NCBI RefSeq assembly: GCF_014805685.1
Contig: NC_060896.1
Coordinates: 12,791,389-12,855,388, forward strand
From: Silurus meridionalis
Taxonomy: Eukaryota > Chordata > Actinopteri > Siluriformes > Siluridae
Reading direction: 5' to 3'
Length of the DNA: 64,000 nt
The position numbers were made by a program, and so were the translations under genes. The notes under the pieces were generated by a model that was not told where the DNA came from, ran no database searches, and saw nothing but the letters and a program-made list of their open reading frames with translations. Every line of letters starts with the position of its first letter. Within the stretch, counting starts at the first letter, position 1. Shown piece after piece: positions 33,764 through 46,879 of this stretch.

Positions 33764-33844
33764 TCCACCCGACTGATTGATGTGGCCGCTGCTTCCGCCC
33801 TGAGCCCGCGTTGCTAAGAGACAGAGGTGCTACACGAGCTCATG
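33764..33844 (+). other. st3gal2: Probable 5' UTR exon 2 of st3gal2
   Basis: A long pyrimidine tract and TTTGTAG precede the exon, and it ends CATG|GTAGGT. The 81 bases are CpG-rich (gtggccgc, gagcccgcg). An ATG ends the exon and would need its frame checked in cDNA. No coding match. Confidence 0.45.
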
Positions 33845-34027
33845 GTAGGTATGCATGGGGTTGAAGTGCTGCCATTCTCCCATAATACTCCTTTAATACA
33901 ACACATACTTACACCTTCTCCATCTCCCTTTACTTCACTCACAGTCTGTAACAGCGCAAAGCAAAATTAATCCAGATTGTGCTTATGTTTGAGTTGTGCT
34001 GGACATTTTCCTCCCAAAACACCTCAA

Positions 34028-34030
<3 letters not shown>

Positions 34031-34083
<53 letters not shown>
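34031..34083. repeat. (CT)n microsatellite
   Basis: An uninterrupted CT dinucleotide tract of about 50 bases. Confidence 0.95.
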
Positions 34084-34089
<6 letters not shown>

Positions 34090-35833
34090 CCGAAATAAAC
34101 AAAAAATCCCCCATGTAATTTCCAGTCAATATGATGTCCGTTCTATACCAGAAAGCACATTTAAACACTCGTGTATGAAGATGGAACGAGCACTAAATAG
34201 CAAATATGAAGTGTTTAATGATCGTAAGTACAAATCTCCGGTCAAAAAATGACCCACTGCGGTGAATGGTTTTGAAGGAAAAAGCTAGAAATAGGATAAA
34301 TCACTTGCACGGTCTTCTTGTACACAAAGGTAAATGTTCGACATGTGAGTTTACACAGTTTTCAATTACTAATCAGCTGTTTGACGTCATCAACATTGAA
34401 TGGATCAGCACTAGCAAAAGCTTTCTGCAAGTTTATTCACATGGCTTAAATATTTAAAGAAAGTAAAGATAAAAGCTGTGCTATACCAAGTTACTTTTTT
34501 TTTTTTTTAAGTATTGCTAATTTACTGTCCAATGATTTGTTTTAAGACCATTAAAAACGTTTAATATCTTGCTTTTTGGCCAGGGAAAAAATATTTATTC
34601 GAAATGAAAGTTATTAATGAATTAAAAAAGGGCACTAAACTGATTTTTCTTTATGCTTTTGTAAAAGTTATCTTTAAACATTATGTAAAACTGCTTAGTT
34701 GATGGAAATTCTCGTATTCTCCCCTTTTCCTAGTTGCTTGTCTCTCTATGCATTACTTGCTTGATTTTTATTGATTCAATTATACTAAACTCTGCTTTAT
34801 CTTCATCCGCTGTTGGTTCTTTTATCTTTCGTACATTTAATATGCACAAGTTAAAGATTCAAACTAAAGGTACAAAAAAGTGTATTCTTTGCAGGAACAA
34901 GTCAGCAACATGGAAATGCACTAGTTAGAACCTACATTTTGTTTAAGGGGATTTTCATTATAGACAGCTGATTGGTTGAAGTGACTGAAATCTTCCATAA
35001 TCCCTTTCTCTGTGTTGCTTCTTCTTTTTTTGTAAAAATACACTTATTCTGTTCTTAAAAGCAGGTAATCTGTGAAAACTCATATTTTGTTGATGTGCAC
35101 AAACCATTTGATGGGATTCAATATCCACTTCCCCAGCGACACTGTGGTTGTTATTGTTTTAAATACATATAAATATATGATAAATATAATTGTCACTCTT
35201 TTATTATAGTTATAGCTGTTTTTTATTTTTTTTATTCTAGTTTTAATTTACTATTCATTTAGAATTTTTTTTTTTTTTTAATAAAATTTCCCTAGACAGA
35301 ATCTCAGAAACAGTGCAACAGAAAAGTGCTTACCCTTTCAATGCAAGTTTAAATTTCGATGATGCCACAGTAGTCAATGGCTGGGATCCAATAGAGCAAA
35401 ATTGGCTGTGCTCTGAGGGTTAAGGGTAGGAGGGGTGAATTACTCTACTTATCTCTGAGCTCTGGTATGTTGAAGAGGGTAGTAAGCAATTATCTCTAAG
35501 TGTAAGATAGTGGGGAATTTGCTAGTGTATGAAAATTGGCAAAAGAGATATATAGTGTAGGTGATAAGTATTAACTTTTTAAGAGTATAGTGCACCTAGT
35601 ATTGCCATTGTTAAATCTTGTACGTAGATTGGGAAACTGAGATTGCTGAGAAATGCTTTACAATCTTTACAATTACATATTTGTTATGCAATTTTGGGCT
35701 ACATCAATGGATTATGCTATTGTGCCTTATTAATATTGATATTAACAGTGGTCCCTGTCTCCCTCCCCCTCCTTCACACTCGACACCCAGCACAACCTTC
35801 ACATATACATGCCCCACTTTCATAAGTACAGTA
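34090..35833. other. Intron sequence, nothing recognised
   Basis: AT-rich sequence with T runs at about 34494-34509 and 35267-35279; no exon or repeat family could be supported. Confidence 0.5.
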
Positions 35834-35835
35834 TA

Positions 35836-37393
35836 CAGGGAGTGCAGAATTATTATGCAAGTTGTATTTTTGAGGATTAATTTTATTTGAGGATTTAATT
35901 TGAACAACAACCATGTTCTCAATGAACACAAAAAACTCATTAATATCAAAGCTGAATATTTTTGGAAGTAGTTTTTAGTTTTAGCTATTTTAGGGGGATA
36001 TCTGTGTGTGCAGGTGACTATTACTGTGCATAATTATTAGGCAACTTAACAAAAAACAAATTCATACCCATTTCAATTATTTATTTTTACCAGTGAAACC
36101 AATATAACATCTCAACATTCACAAATATACATGTCTGACATTCAAAACCAAACAAAACAAATCAGTGACCAATATAGCCACCTTTCTTTGCAAGGACACT
36201 CAAAAGCCTGCCATCCATGGATTCTGTCAGTGTTTTGATCTGTTCACCATCAACATTGCGTGCAGCAGCAACCACAGCCTCCCAGACACTGTTCAGAGAG
36301 GTGTACTGTTTTCCTCCTTGTAAATCGCACATTTGATGATGGACCACAGGTTCTCAATGGGGTTCAGATCAGGTGAACAAGGAGGCCATATCATTAGATT
36401 TTCTTCTTTTATACCCTTTCTTGCCAGCCACGCTGTGGAGTACTTGGACGTGTGTGATGGAGCATTGTCCTGCATGAAAATCATGTTTTTCTTGAAGGAT
36501 GCAGACTTCTTCCTGTACCACTGCTTGAAGAAGGTGTCTTCCAGAAACTGGCAGTAGGACTGGGAGTTCAGCTTGACTCCATCCTCAACCCGAAAAGGCC
36601 CCACAAGCTCATCTTTGATGATACCAGCCCAAACCAGTACTCCACCTCCACCTTGCTGGCGCCTGAGTCGGACTGGAGCTCTCTGCCCTTTACCAATCCA
36701 GCCACGGGCCCATCCATCTGGCCCATCAAGACTCACTCATTTCATCAGTCCATAAAACCTTAGAAAAATCAGTCTTGAGATATTTCTTGGCCCAGTCTTG
36801 ACGCTTTCAGCTTGTGTGTCTTGTTCAGTGGTGGTCGACTTTCTGCCTTTCTTACCTTGGCCATGTCTCTGAGTATTGCACACCTTGTGCTTTTGGGCAC
36901 CCAGTGATGTTGCAGCTCTGAAATATGGCCAAACTGGTGGCAAGTGGCATCTTGGCAGCTGCACGCTTGACTTTTCTCAGTTCACGGGCAGTTATTTTGC
37001 GCCTTGGTTTTTCCACACGCTTCTTGCGACCCTGTCGACTATTTTGAATGAAACGCTTGATTGTTCGATGATCACGCTTCAGAAGCTTGGCTATTTTAAG
37101 ACTGCTGCATCCCTCTGCAATATATCTCACTATTTTTGACTTTTCTGAGCCTGTCAAGTCCTTCTTTTGACCCATTTTGCCAAAGGAAAGGAAGTTGCCT
37201 AATAATTATGCACACCTGATATAGGGTGTTGATGTCATTAGACCACACCCCTTCTCATTACAGAGATGCACATCACCTAATATGCTTAATTGGTAGTAGG
37301 CTTTCCAGCCTATACAGCTTGGAGTAAGACAACATGCATAACGAGGATGATGTGGTCAAAATACTCATTTGCCTAATAATTCTGCACTCCCTG
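35836..37393 (-). mobile_element. Tc1/mariner transposon, nearly complete, with TA duplication
   Basis: Perfectly matching ends CAGGGAGTGCAGAATTATTA (left) and its inverse (right, ...TAATAATTCTGCACTCCCTG apart from one base) are flanked by TA at 35834-35835 and 37394-37395. The 1558-bp element carries a transposase on the minus strand in two main frames. It lies in the presumed long first intron of st3gal2, antisense to the gene. Confidence 0.95.
36293..37175 (-). pseudogene. Mariner/Tc1-type transposase, disrupted
   Basis: The first frame (36852-37175) begins MGQKKDLTGSEKSKIVRYI and holds the DNA-binding helix-turn-helix domains (GCSSLKIAKLLKRDHRTIKR). The second (36293-36736) holds MSLDGPDGWARGW, GGGGVLVWAGI, FMQDNAPSHTS and [15 protein letters not shown], so two of the three catalytic acids are visible. 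The middle (36737-36851) is frameshifted. The gene is recognisable over nearly its full length. Confidence 0.9.
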
Positions 37394-37395
37394 TA

Positions 37396-40300
37396 TGCCC
37401 CAGTCCCAATTGCAAATGTCCCACTTCCACATATATGCATTGCTCACCTAAAATTCCATTGGTACCATAATTAAGCACTTATATTTGTTTTAAGTGTTGG
37501 GTTGCTCTTTATCTTGCATCCCTGGCACAACTGTAGAGCCATAGATTTGTGCCTTCTGTCTGCTTCCGATAATTTGATCTGCAATATGCCATTTCCTAGC
37601 AAGGCCTTTATTAATCTGCTGTGTATGGCACTAACAGAAAGCACTAATAATGTGTAAATGTAATATCTGATTAAAAAGAACCTGTTTACACTTATTTAAA
37701 CCAAGTCTTTTGAAGGTAAATCCTGTTGAGAGAAAATTATAGCATAGAGATATGCCTCATTTGAAACATAAAGTGCACCCCAACAGACCCACGGTGCACA
37801 CGCAGCATGCCTGTATTTTGGAGACGAATTGCCATTGATTTTACTTGACACATATTTGTCTTTAGCTAATTAGATAACACCCACTCACTAGGATTTAAAG
37901 TGACATGGGAAATCGCTTTTGGGATTAATTGCATTACGTAAGAGATGGCCACTGTTATGATAAATGAAATGTGTTGTGGGCACATGTAGTCAAACTGCTT
38001 CTGCTTCACAACTCTGCTTCCACTGACCTGCAAATGCACGGCATAATAGAAGACCATCTATTTTCTGCCTTAATGCTGGGAAAATAAGCACAGAGCATGT
38101 AGTGTGGCACTACACTGAAACCTTGTTATAAATAAATTAGTACAATGAATGGGAATCTCTGGCTGCTGTATGTAGAGTTTCTAGGGTTACATTTAATAAA
38201 AATGCTACTGAAAGGAGCAAATGGAAAATGTGATAAACTGAGTGAAAACTTGCCAGATTTATTATTTGGCAGTTCATCCACTCTTTTTGTAACTAGGCTA
38301 ATGTAGAACCTAGGGAGTAGAATTGTGACAAACAGAAGTTCTGCAGATGTAACTAGGTTAAATTTCCACACAAATGCAAGCTGATGTCTAGAAGCCTACC
38401 CCATTCAAGAGCTTCTAAATTAGGCTGTGTGTATGACATTCATCCAAGATACAGGTCAAATTACCTGTATCGGAAATGCACTAGTTTTGGCTGGAAATAT
38501 GTAATCGGAGAAAAACACAATTCGATCTCTATTACAGCTACAGTTTGAATACAGTGTGGCGAGTCTTTTTGAATCTATTATATGGGAGCTGCAGTAATGG
38601 AGATTCACTTGTAGTTCCCTCAGCTTAAGAAGTTCCAGCCAAAGCCAGAGGATTTTCTGTACAGTTAACAGAGCCTCATGCTTTCGAAAAATATATCAAA
38701 GTGTGTGTGTCTGTGTGCAAGCCATAGGCTGTGGGCTTCTACACACCTGAACTGGCATCTGAAACCTAAACAGATGACATAATGCCTTCTAGCAGAGATG
38801 TTCAAGTAGCAAAAAAAGATCAAGTTATCTATAGTATACATTTTTTTAATTAGAGTTTTACTCACTGAAAGGGACCTATTTTGCTATTAGGTGATTGGGG
38901 TAGGATAGGATATGGGGTAGATGGATGCTGGAACCTCCTCGCCTCCTTTGCTAATTATTAGTAAATTAATTAATTATATTTGCTTCCCTTCAGTTGCTTT
39001 AAGTTACTGAGAATTGGACTAGTAACGAGATTAATTTGAGTCAGGAACATGATTGGTTATCACATTTGTCCATTTTAGCGTGAATGCTATGAAGGATAAT
39101 CTGTTTTAAGATAAGTGTGTCTGGAGGTTAAGTGGGTGTGGAATGTGTCAGCATGTGGGTAAAAAGTGGCTCTTTTGGATGCCCCGGTGCCCCTGGTTTT
39201 CTTTAGATCAATGGGCTCAGAGACAAGCCTTGGCATATTGCCCTAGTCCTTGGGGGTGGTTAGAATCTCTACTGCAGGAAGACAGAGTGAGAGACTTGCA
39301 TGGGAGAAACTCCTTCAGCCTGAGTGTGAGTAATGGATGAATAGTGAAGCTGCTTGTAGGAGTAGGCTTTTGACAAAAGCAATCAATTAATAAAAAATGG
39401 AGTAGAAAAGGGTTAAAGAGGCACTCGAATACAGGACTAAATACAGATTTCTCACAGGTAGCACATACAAACCTATCAGAAGGTTGTGTTTTTCAGATTT
39501 TATGAAGGCACAGGCACCAAAAAGATCTGTCATGTGAGTTTGCTTCTCAGTCATTGACAATTGTGTCACTGTTCAGGAAAACAATGTAGTGTTTGTGCTG
39601 TACTGCTGAATGAAATATCCAGAAATGACACAGAAAGACAGGAAGTGTTGCATATATAGTATGGTATGAATTTTAATGTCAGATTGAGGCCGCATTTATT
39701 TAAAATATAGGTAACATATAGGTCACAGTAGCTTTAGTTTACTGTGCTCACCTGACGTATATAGTAGATTCTGGCAACTGTCTTTGGGTTGCCAAATGGT
39801 TGATTTTTTTTTGTTTCTTTATGTTGCACAATTGTGATTCTTTAACAGTGCACTCCATACATTCCTGGACCTTGACAAATGGTTATTATTTTCACCTTTT
39901 ACTCCAGCTTAATTCATTATAAGGACATCATTTCCATGAAACATAAAACGAAAAAAAAAAAAAAAAAAATTAAATCATTAATTCATCTTCACTACCTACA
40001 TCATTCTAGTCTGGGTCACGATGAAACATGAGCATATCCCAGCACCACTGACAAGAAGGTGGAAGACTACATTTAAATGGACTACCTGGTCCTCTTAAGA
40101 CACCATGCACACATGTTCACACCTTCATACCCATCTATGAGCAATTTGGCACAGCCAGTCTGTCTACATTTATGTTTTTGAACAGTGGGAGTAAAAGAGA
40201 GTGAGAGTGAGAGTGAGAGAGAGAGAGAGAGAGAACCAATAGAAAATGGATTTGAGAGATGAAAGAGAATATGCAAAATGCTGCATAGATAGTAACCAGA

Positions 40301-40466
40301 ACAGTCAGTACACTGGCTTTCTTTCTCTCTTATTCACCCAATTCAGCCTAATTCAAACTTGAATCAGATGAATTAGGACCATTAAAATGTAATGATTTTA
40401 CACTATAACCAGGATCAAGAAACATTTGTGTTGAACTTTATTGTAAGGTCATTATATAATTCATTA
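37396..40466. other. Intron sequence, nothing recognised
   Basis: AT-rich, with a short imperfect GA tract at 40198-40234. Open frames here are short and match nothing known to me. Confidence 0.5.
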
Positions 40467-40468
40467 TA

Positions 40469-40940
40469 CAGGGTGGTGCAAAAAGTATCTGTAATAAATG
40501 TATGTTTTAATAGGTATTCATTGATTATTTAAGGAAAGACGATGTCCTTCTTGCTGTACACACTCTTCTCAAACGTCTGCATCACACTTACTAACATTTC
40601 TTCGGCACAGTTGCAATTTCTTTGCGAATGGCAACTTTTAGCTCGTCTACTGTGCAATGTATTCGAACGTAGACTTTCGATTTGAGGTTTTCCCAAAGAA
40701 AGAAATTGCTCACAGACAAAGCTGGTGAACGTGGGGGCCAAGGGACATCGTGAGAAATGTTGGACAGTAACAATTGCTATTTCAAAGAAACTGCTCAACG
40801 CCAAAAACGCGATGCTCCACGTTCTACAACGCCATGGCTACTAAAACTGAACCCTCTGAACTACTCACAAGAGGTGCGGGGTGGTCGCTGCCCTTCCCAA
40901 CTACTATCCATTTCAGAAACATGCGTTCTTTTTGCACCTG
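40469..40940 (-). mobile_element. Deleted mariner-type element, 472 bp
   Basis: Ends CAGGGTGGTGCAAAAAG and, inverted, CAGGTGCAAAAAGAACG are each next to TA. The minus strand at 40591-40773 keeps the transposase end: PWPPRSPALSVSNFFLWENL and KSKVYVRIHCTVDEL. The catalytic D in SPDL is changed to A, and the rest of the gene is missing. Confidence 0.8.
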
Positions 40941-41280
40941 TATAATCACATTCGCTTAATTTAACAGCACTTTACAAAACTGGGGTGGTGGGGGAGGTGT
41001 GAGGAAACATTAATTATACAATGATATACCAGGACATTTGTATCATACATAATATGTACCACAAATATATAGACATTGTAACAATCTACTAACAGAAATG
41101 TACTGTAGGAATTAAAATAAATATTTAAAAACAATTTAATTTACCCTGTATTTAATAATAAACTTTAAAAACGTTTTCAAAAACTTTATTATTGCTATGA
41201 AAAACGAAAAGAAATACTGAAACATTTATTAAAATATTTCACTGCACCTACAATACTTGTAAAGTGTATAGTGAAAATAC

Positions 41281-41640
41281 ACAAAAGTATTGGGACACCT
41301 GACTTTTCCAAACCATATGTGCTTCATCTCCAATTAATTGGAGCCACATATTTATATAGGATGGTTTTGGATGCAGTAGAAATATTTTTTCCATTCACTT
41401 AATCCTGGAGACCCAAATCTGTTTCAGGATGACAATATCCTTGTGCACAATGTGACCTTAATGAAGATATTGTTTACAGGGTCTGGAATGGAAGATCTGG
41501 AGTGACCTGCTAAAGAGCTCAGACTTCAACCCTGTTGAAAATTCTTTCGAATGTATTGATACACTGACTGCACCCTAGGCCTCTTTACACTACATCATTA
41601 CCTGACGAAATCTAATGGAACATTTTCCCAGTATGGTGGG
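41281..41640 (+). mobile_element. Tc1-like element fragment
   Basis: Begins with aaaagtattgggacacctgac, a known fish DNA-transposon end type. Plus-strand pieces read DFNPVENSFE and DTLTAP, a decayed version of the transposase region around DLNPVE. Internal deletion is evident. Confidence 0.6.
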
Positions 41641-42224
41641 AATAACGACACGTAGGGGTGAAATATTTTTCAAGTTTATCAACGTTACATCATCATATCC
41701 CCCAGCTCTAACTTTAATGTCTAAAAAAAAGTTTGCTGTTAGTGGCTAAAAGTTCAGTACTGTAGGAACAGAAGAGTAAATTTTTTTCTGCACCCTGCTG
41801 AGACAAGCAGTAGTAGCTGGCTGTGATAAGGCTGACTCAGAGCTTTTGACTGGTGCACCCTGCTACAGCCTGGACAGCAAAGAGACTCATGGTGATGGGT
41901 CAGCAGCCACTCTAGGAGCATATGACCACATATAAGTGAAGACGATGAGTAACGAGCTAGCCACACAGTCCTGGTTAGTATTCCAGGTTTTTTTTTATTT
42001 AATTCACAGACCACTGTGGTGTTATGAGCCAATATGGCCTGAATTAATTAGATCGTTTTACAAATATATTACATATTTGTACATATTCGAAACAATGTAA
42101 TAATAACTTTAAAAACTCGAATTTATAGAGACATGTGCAGGTACTTTTTGTTTCTATGCAACAAACTAGGTAATTTAATAGTATAAAGATTTACTTTGAT
42201 CAAACAAATATATACATGTACAGA

Positions 42225-42900
42225 AGTTACACTTTATTTTCATTAAAAATCCTCCCTTAGCATGATTAAAAGCATTACACACTCTTTGCATGCAGACAGT
42301 TAGTTTCTCCAAACTTTCAGCTGAAATACTTTGCCGTGCCTCTTGTAAAAATTGTCAGTGATGTTCTTTGCTAGTTGAATATTTCTTTCAGATATTCATC
42401 CTAGATCAGTCCAATAGTATTTATGTCTAGTGACTGGACAGGCAATTCCATGATAGATAACACTTCAGCCAACTGTTTCATCTCTAAATACTGCTTACAG
42501 AGCTTGGAGGTGAAGTGTGCTTAGGGTTATTGTCCTGTTGTATGGTGAAGTTTTCAGTGTACAGCATTTCCAATTATCTGCAGTCCAGACGCAATCGGCA
42601 AGTCATTGAAATATGGAATGGTAGCCATGTTGGTTTACTTTTTCTTTCACCTGGAATAAGTTCTCGACATTCGCTGCTCCAAAACAACCCCAAATCATTA
42701 GGCTTTCAACTCCATGTTTGACTGTGGTTGTGAAGCAGTTTACTTACATCTTCTCTCCTGTGCTTCATTTTAAAAAGGTTCTTCTGTTAGACCAGAAAAT
42801 GTCTGCACAGAACTTTCTTCCCGCTATTCACTGTCCAATTCATTCATGTGACTCAAAACCCATAAAAGGCTAGACATCTCCAAACTTTTGACAGGCACTG
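42225..42900 (-). mobile_element. Tc1-like transposon remnant
   Basis: The right end ...ccaaacttttgacaggcactg is followed by TA. The inside resembles an old transposase on the minus strand but is broken throughout. The left edge is approximate. Confidence 0.6.
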
Positions 42901-42954
42901 TAATTAGTCATAGACATTGAGAATTATAAACATTCTTCCTCTGAGGGTTTTTTC

Positions 42955-43440
42955 TTGTGACAGGTATCTGCGAGAGTGAAAGGGAAAGTTTATAGGACTG
43001 TGGTGAGACCTGCGATGTTGTATGGTTTAGAGACAGTGGCATTGAGTAAAAGACAGGAGGTGGAGCTGGAGGTAGCAGAGCTGAAGATGTTGAGGTTTTC
43101 GTTGGGAGTGACGAGAATGGACAGGATTAAAAATTAGTTTATTAGCGGGACAGCGCATGTAGGACATAGAGGAGGAGACAAGGTGAAGGAGGCACGCTTG
43201 AGATGGTTTGGACATGTGCAGAGGAGGGACATGGGGTATATCGGTAGGAGAATTCTAAAGATGGAGCCCCCAGGAAGGAGGAAAAGAGGAAGACCAAAGA
43301 GGAGGTTTATAGATGTGGTGAGGGAAAACATGCTGGTGGTTGGGGTGAAAGAGACAGATGTACAGAACAGGTGGGTATGGAGACGGATGATCCGCTGTAG
43401 CGTCCCCTAATGGGAGAAGCCGAAGGAAAAAGAAATCAAA
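42955..43440 (+). mobile_element. RTE LINE 3' fragment
   Basis: Plus-strand pieces GKVYRTVVRPAMLYGLETVA and, in 43183-43410, MKEARLRWFGHVQRRDMGYI and KRGRPKRRFIDVV match the C-terminus of the element at 28441-30870. It ends after CGTCCCCTAATGGGAGAAGC with an A-rich tail. Confidence 0.88.
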
Positions 43441-43449
43441 ATGTACTTA

Positions 43450-44682
43450 AAGTGGATATAAAAGCCTATACACCCTTATGATTTTTCTGGTTTTCAAAAT
43501 ATTGTTATTTAATGTGATCTTTTAACAAACAACAATCCAGAGGGAAAAATAAATATTTAATAATTGAGAACATTTTAAATAAAAATAACCTACACACCCT
43601 GGTTGCACAAGTTTGCACACCCTCGCATTTGGGGTCTATATCTGTCCTCAGAGTTCAGTTACTTTCAAAATTAGGCCTGTAGGTAAATGGCATACATCTG
43701 TCATCAATTAAAGTATAGTTGCAAAGATCAGGATGACCCTCCACAGTTGATGAGAGGACGAGAAGAAAACTTTGCAGGGAGGCTATCAAGAGGCCAACAG
43801 CAACATGTAGGAACTACAAGAATTTCTGACATGTACTGTTTACTCCTTGCATGTGAATACCATCTCATATATTCTGCAAAAATCTGGGCTGTGCATTAGG
43901 GAGGTAAGGTGAATGTTTCTTCTTAAAAAAAATAATGTCTAAATTATGCCAAAAGAATCATTCAGTCACTTCATAATTGTTATTTTTGGTGTAATTAATT
44001 TAGAGCATCATCCAAGGAACACCATATAGACAGTGAAACATGGTGGGGGTAGTATTATGCCCTGGGGCTGCTTCTCTTCAGCTGGCCAGGGGCACTTGTC
44101 AAGATAGATGGGAAAATGAGTAGCTCCAAATACCAAGACATTTTGGCACAAAACCTTCTGTCATCTGACAAGAAGCTGAAAATGAAATGGAATTTCACAT
44201 TTCCACATGACAGTTAGCCTAAAGCATACACAAATTCAACAAGGACATGGCTTCAGAAAAGAGTCATCATAATCATAGACCTGGAATGGCCCAGTCACCA
44301 CAATCCCATTAAAAACTTATGGAATGACTTGAAAAGAGTCATATACAGGAGATCCTCTCATAATTTAAAGGAACTTTTTTGCAAAGAAGAGTGGGACAAA
44401 ATTACAAACCCTAAATGTCTGAAGTTAAAAGAGACTTATTCTCAAAAGAAAAAAGGCGTTTCCACGAAGTATTAGTTTGGAGGGGTGTTCAGACTTATGC
44501 AATTAAGCTTTGGTTGTTTTTTGTATTTAAAATATTCCAAAAAATTAAATATATATCTTGCTCTGGATTTCTCTTTGTTGGAATGTTGCAGTAAAGATGT
44601 AACAAGACAGACATTTATATTGTTATTTCTGACTTTATATTTTTCAATTTTATAAGGGTATGTAGACTTTTTATATCCACTG
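43450..44682 (+). mobile_element. Tc1-like transposon, decayed
   Basis: Left AAGTGGATATAAAAGCCTA and right ...TAGACTTTTTATATCCACTG are inverted; TA flanks both. Plus-strand transposase remnants include GGGSIMPWGCFSS and HNPIKNLWNDLKRV with several frameshifts. It directly follows the RTE fragment. Confidence 0.82.
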
Positions 44683-44684
44683 TA

Positions 44685-46116
44685 TGTACTTATTACATAT
44701 GCATTAATGCATTAGGTGTGCATTATTATTATAAAATGAATGAAATTAGTGCAAACCAATGTAAAAATCTTTTGGAAGATTACTAATAGTCAACTAGTCA
44801 GATGCAGTTACAGAATCTAAACTGCCAGTTTTTAAATTTGTTTTTAAAAACAACCCCACAACAACTGCAATTCAACACACGTAACCAAATATCCATGTTT
44901 TTGCTTGCCTTGTTCTTTTACTGATTTTGAGCACATATACCCTGCTTAATTAGATTTAATTGCTTAACACAGAAAACCTTATCTTGGGCAGGACACAGGA
45001 CTGATTAACCCTTCTGGATTCCTATATCATGAAACAGATTCTTAAAAATAGAGCATAAACATACATTACCCAATCAGTGTGAATGCATGTGGATGTAAGC
45101 ACGTATGTATGTTTGTTTACTTGTTATGGTGTTTATGTGAACATTTGCTATTCATTAATCCTGCTTGTCTGAATGTGTATGTTTGTATGTGTGTCTAAAT
45201 GTTTATTTGATTGTATGTATGTGTTTCATATGTCTGCTAAATACTATAAAAAATTCATACATGTATGTATTCTATAGCAGTCAATTAAATATCCAGTTTA
45301 AATTGAAATGAGCTCAGGCCTTTTGGCCATCCAACTATTTTATTAATAGATTAATGTACTGCAGTCTATGTGTGTGCCTGTATTATGGCGGCAGTGTGCC
45401 TGCAGCGTTAACTCTGTATTTACTGGACATGTCCAGCAGACCTCTGTCTTTTACATGCCTGTGCACAAATTGCAATAGTCTTATTAGGCTCACCTACAAT
45501 CGGGGGATCTGCGAATATGCCCTATGAAAGCAAAGTAGTTTGTCAACAAGTTTCTCTAGACCTATAATAAAGCATTTATACTTCAAGGATTCTTTGGAAA
45601 AAGTTAAGTTACATTTGCAACACAAGCATTCTGACTAGTCTCTGTATAAGGCTTCTGGTTTTTTTTGTTTCTTTTCCTTAAAATAAAAATACATCATGTT
45701 TCATACGTTTTTGGGGCTGAAGAATAATTTTCTAACAAATGATATTTTTTAAATGACTGATTACTACAAGAAGCATTATTCATTTTGTATACATTTGGTA
45801 AATCTTTTTTTAAGTCGAAGACTTTGCAAAAAAAAAAAACCCAAAAAAAAACAGAAGCATGTTTTTCCAAAATGTTATGCTTGATGAAAAAAAAAAAACA
45901 TTTCCATATTCTTAATACCTGATATGGCATGCCTTTTTTAATGCCAAATGCAATCTGAGATGAAGTAGCCCAGCAGAAGCCAGTGCGAGTGTTTGGTGTC
46001 TCTCATTTCTCTATTACATCTCCATGGTAGCCACCTCTTATTTTAACATTGCCAGGGCAACACTTACACCCACTCTTGACAGCCTTTTATTTATTTCGTG
46101 CAGGTACGCAGGTCAA

Positions 46117-46155
<39 letters not shown>

Positions 46156-46865
46156 TAGAAAGTGCTGCTTAGTTTATGACTGTGTGGGAGGCTGTGAAAA
46201 GAAGCATTGTGTGCACTTGAGTGTGTTTCTGTGCATGGGCCACAGCCTTTCTCCGAGCAGACTACACTGCACAGGAAATAATCATATGCAATTCAACATG
46301 TATGGCAAGCCATAATTTAGAATTGGTGTGTGTGTTTCTCTGTGTGTGTGTTTGTGTGTTAGGTATTGGTTGTTAATGAATGATTTGTTAAATTTGAATG
46401 TATTTTTTAAAAGACTCTGCAATAACAAGTTGTCTGAAAGAGTAATTAAGTGTTGGTCGCACATGTGCAAAATCTTTTTGTATCATGTGAGAACCACAAC
46501 AGTTATTTACAGAGAACAGTATTGATTAGTTCATACCCCAAGTCTTCTTATACAAGCATATAACATCCACATAGGCCCTATACAGGAAAATATATTGATT
46601 CATTTACCTCCTGAGTCTGTTCTCCAGTCTGAGTCTTTTATTTGTCATGTGACAGATTTGCAGCATATATTTTGAATCAGATCCAGAATTTAGTCTATAA
46701 TTCCCCACTATAATAGCCCACCTACCCACCAGGTAGTTTGATTTTATTTTTACTTTTACAGTTACATGACATATTTCTGGACTCTTGGATTTTGCTGCTT
46801 TCAAAATGTATCTGTATGATAAAGAAAATCACATTGATTAAAGCAAGATGCTGGTTACAGTGACA
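44685..46865. other. Intron sequence with a (GA)n tract
   Basis: AT-rich intron sequence. A GA dinucleotide tract lies at 46120-46152 and TGTG-rich stretches at 46326-46360. Nothing coding was recognised. Confidence 0.5.
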
Positions 46866-46879
46866 AATAAAGAAATACT

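Noticed and set aside
33977..34252. 91-codon frame with a Ser/Leu repeat
   Set aside because: It is a CT microsatellite read as protein; the flanks are intron-like.
40598..40740. A separate host gene encoding DELKVAIRKEIATVPK
   Set aside because: It is the C-terminal end of a mariner transposase bounded by inverted ends and TA.
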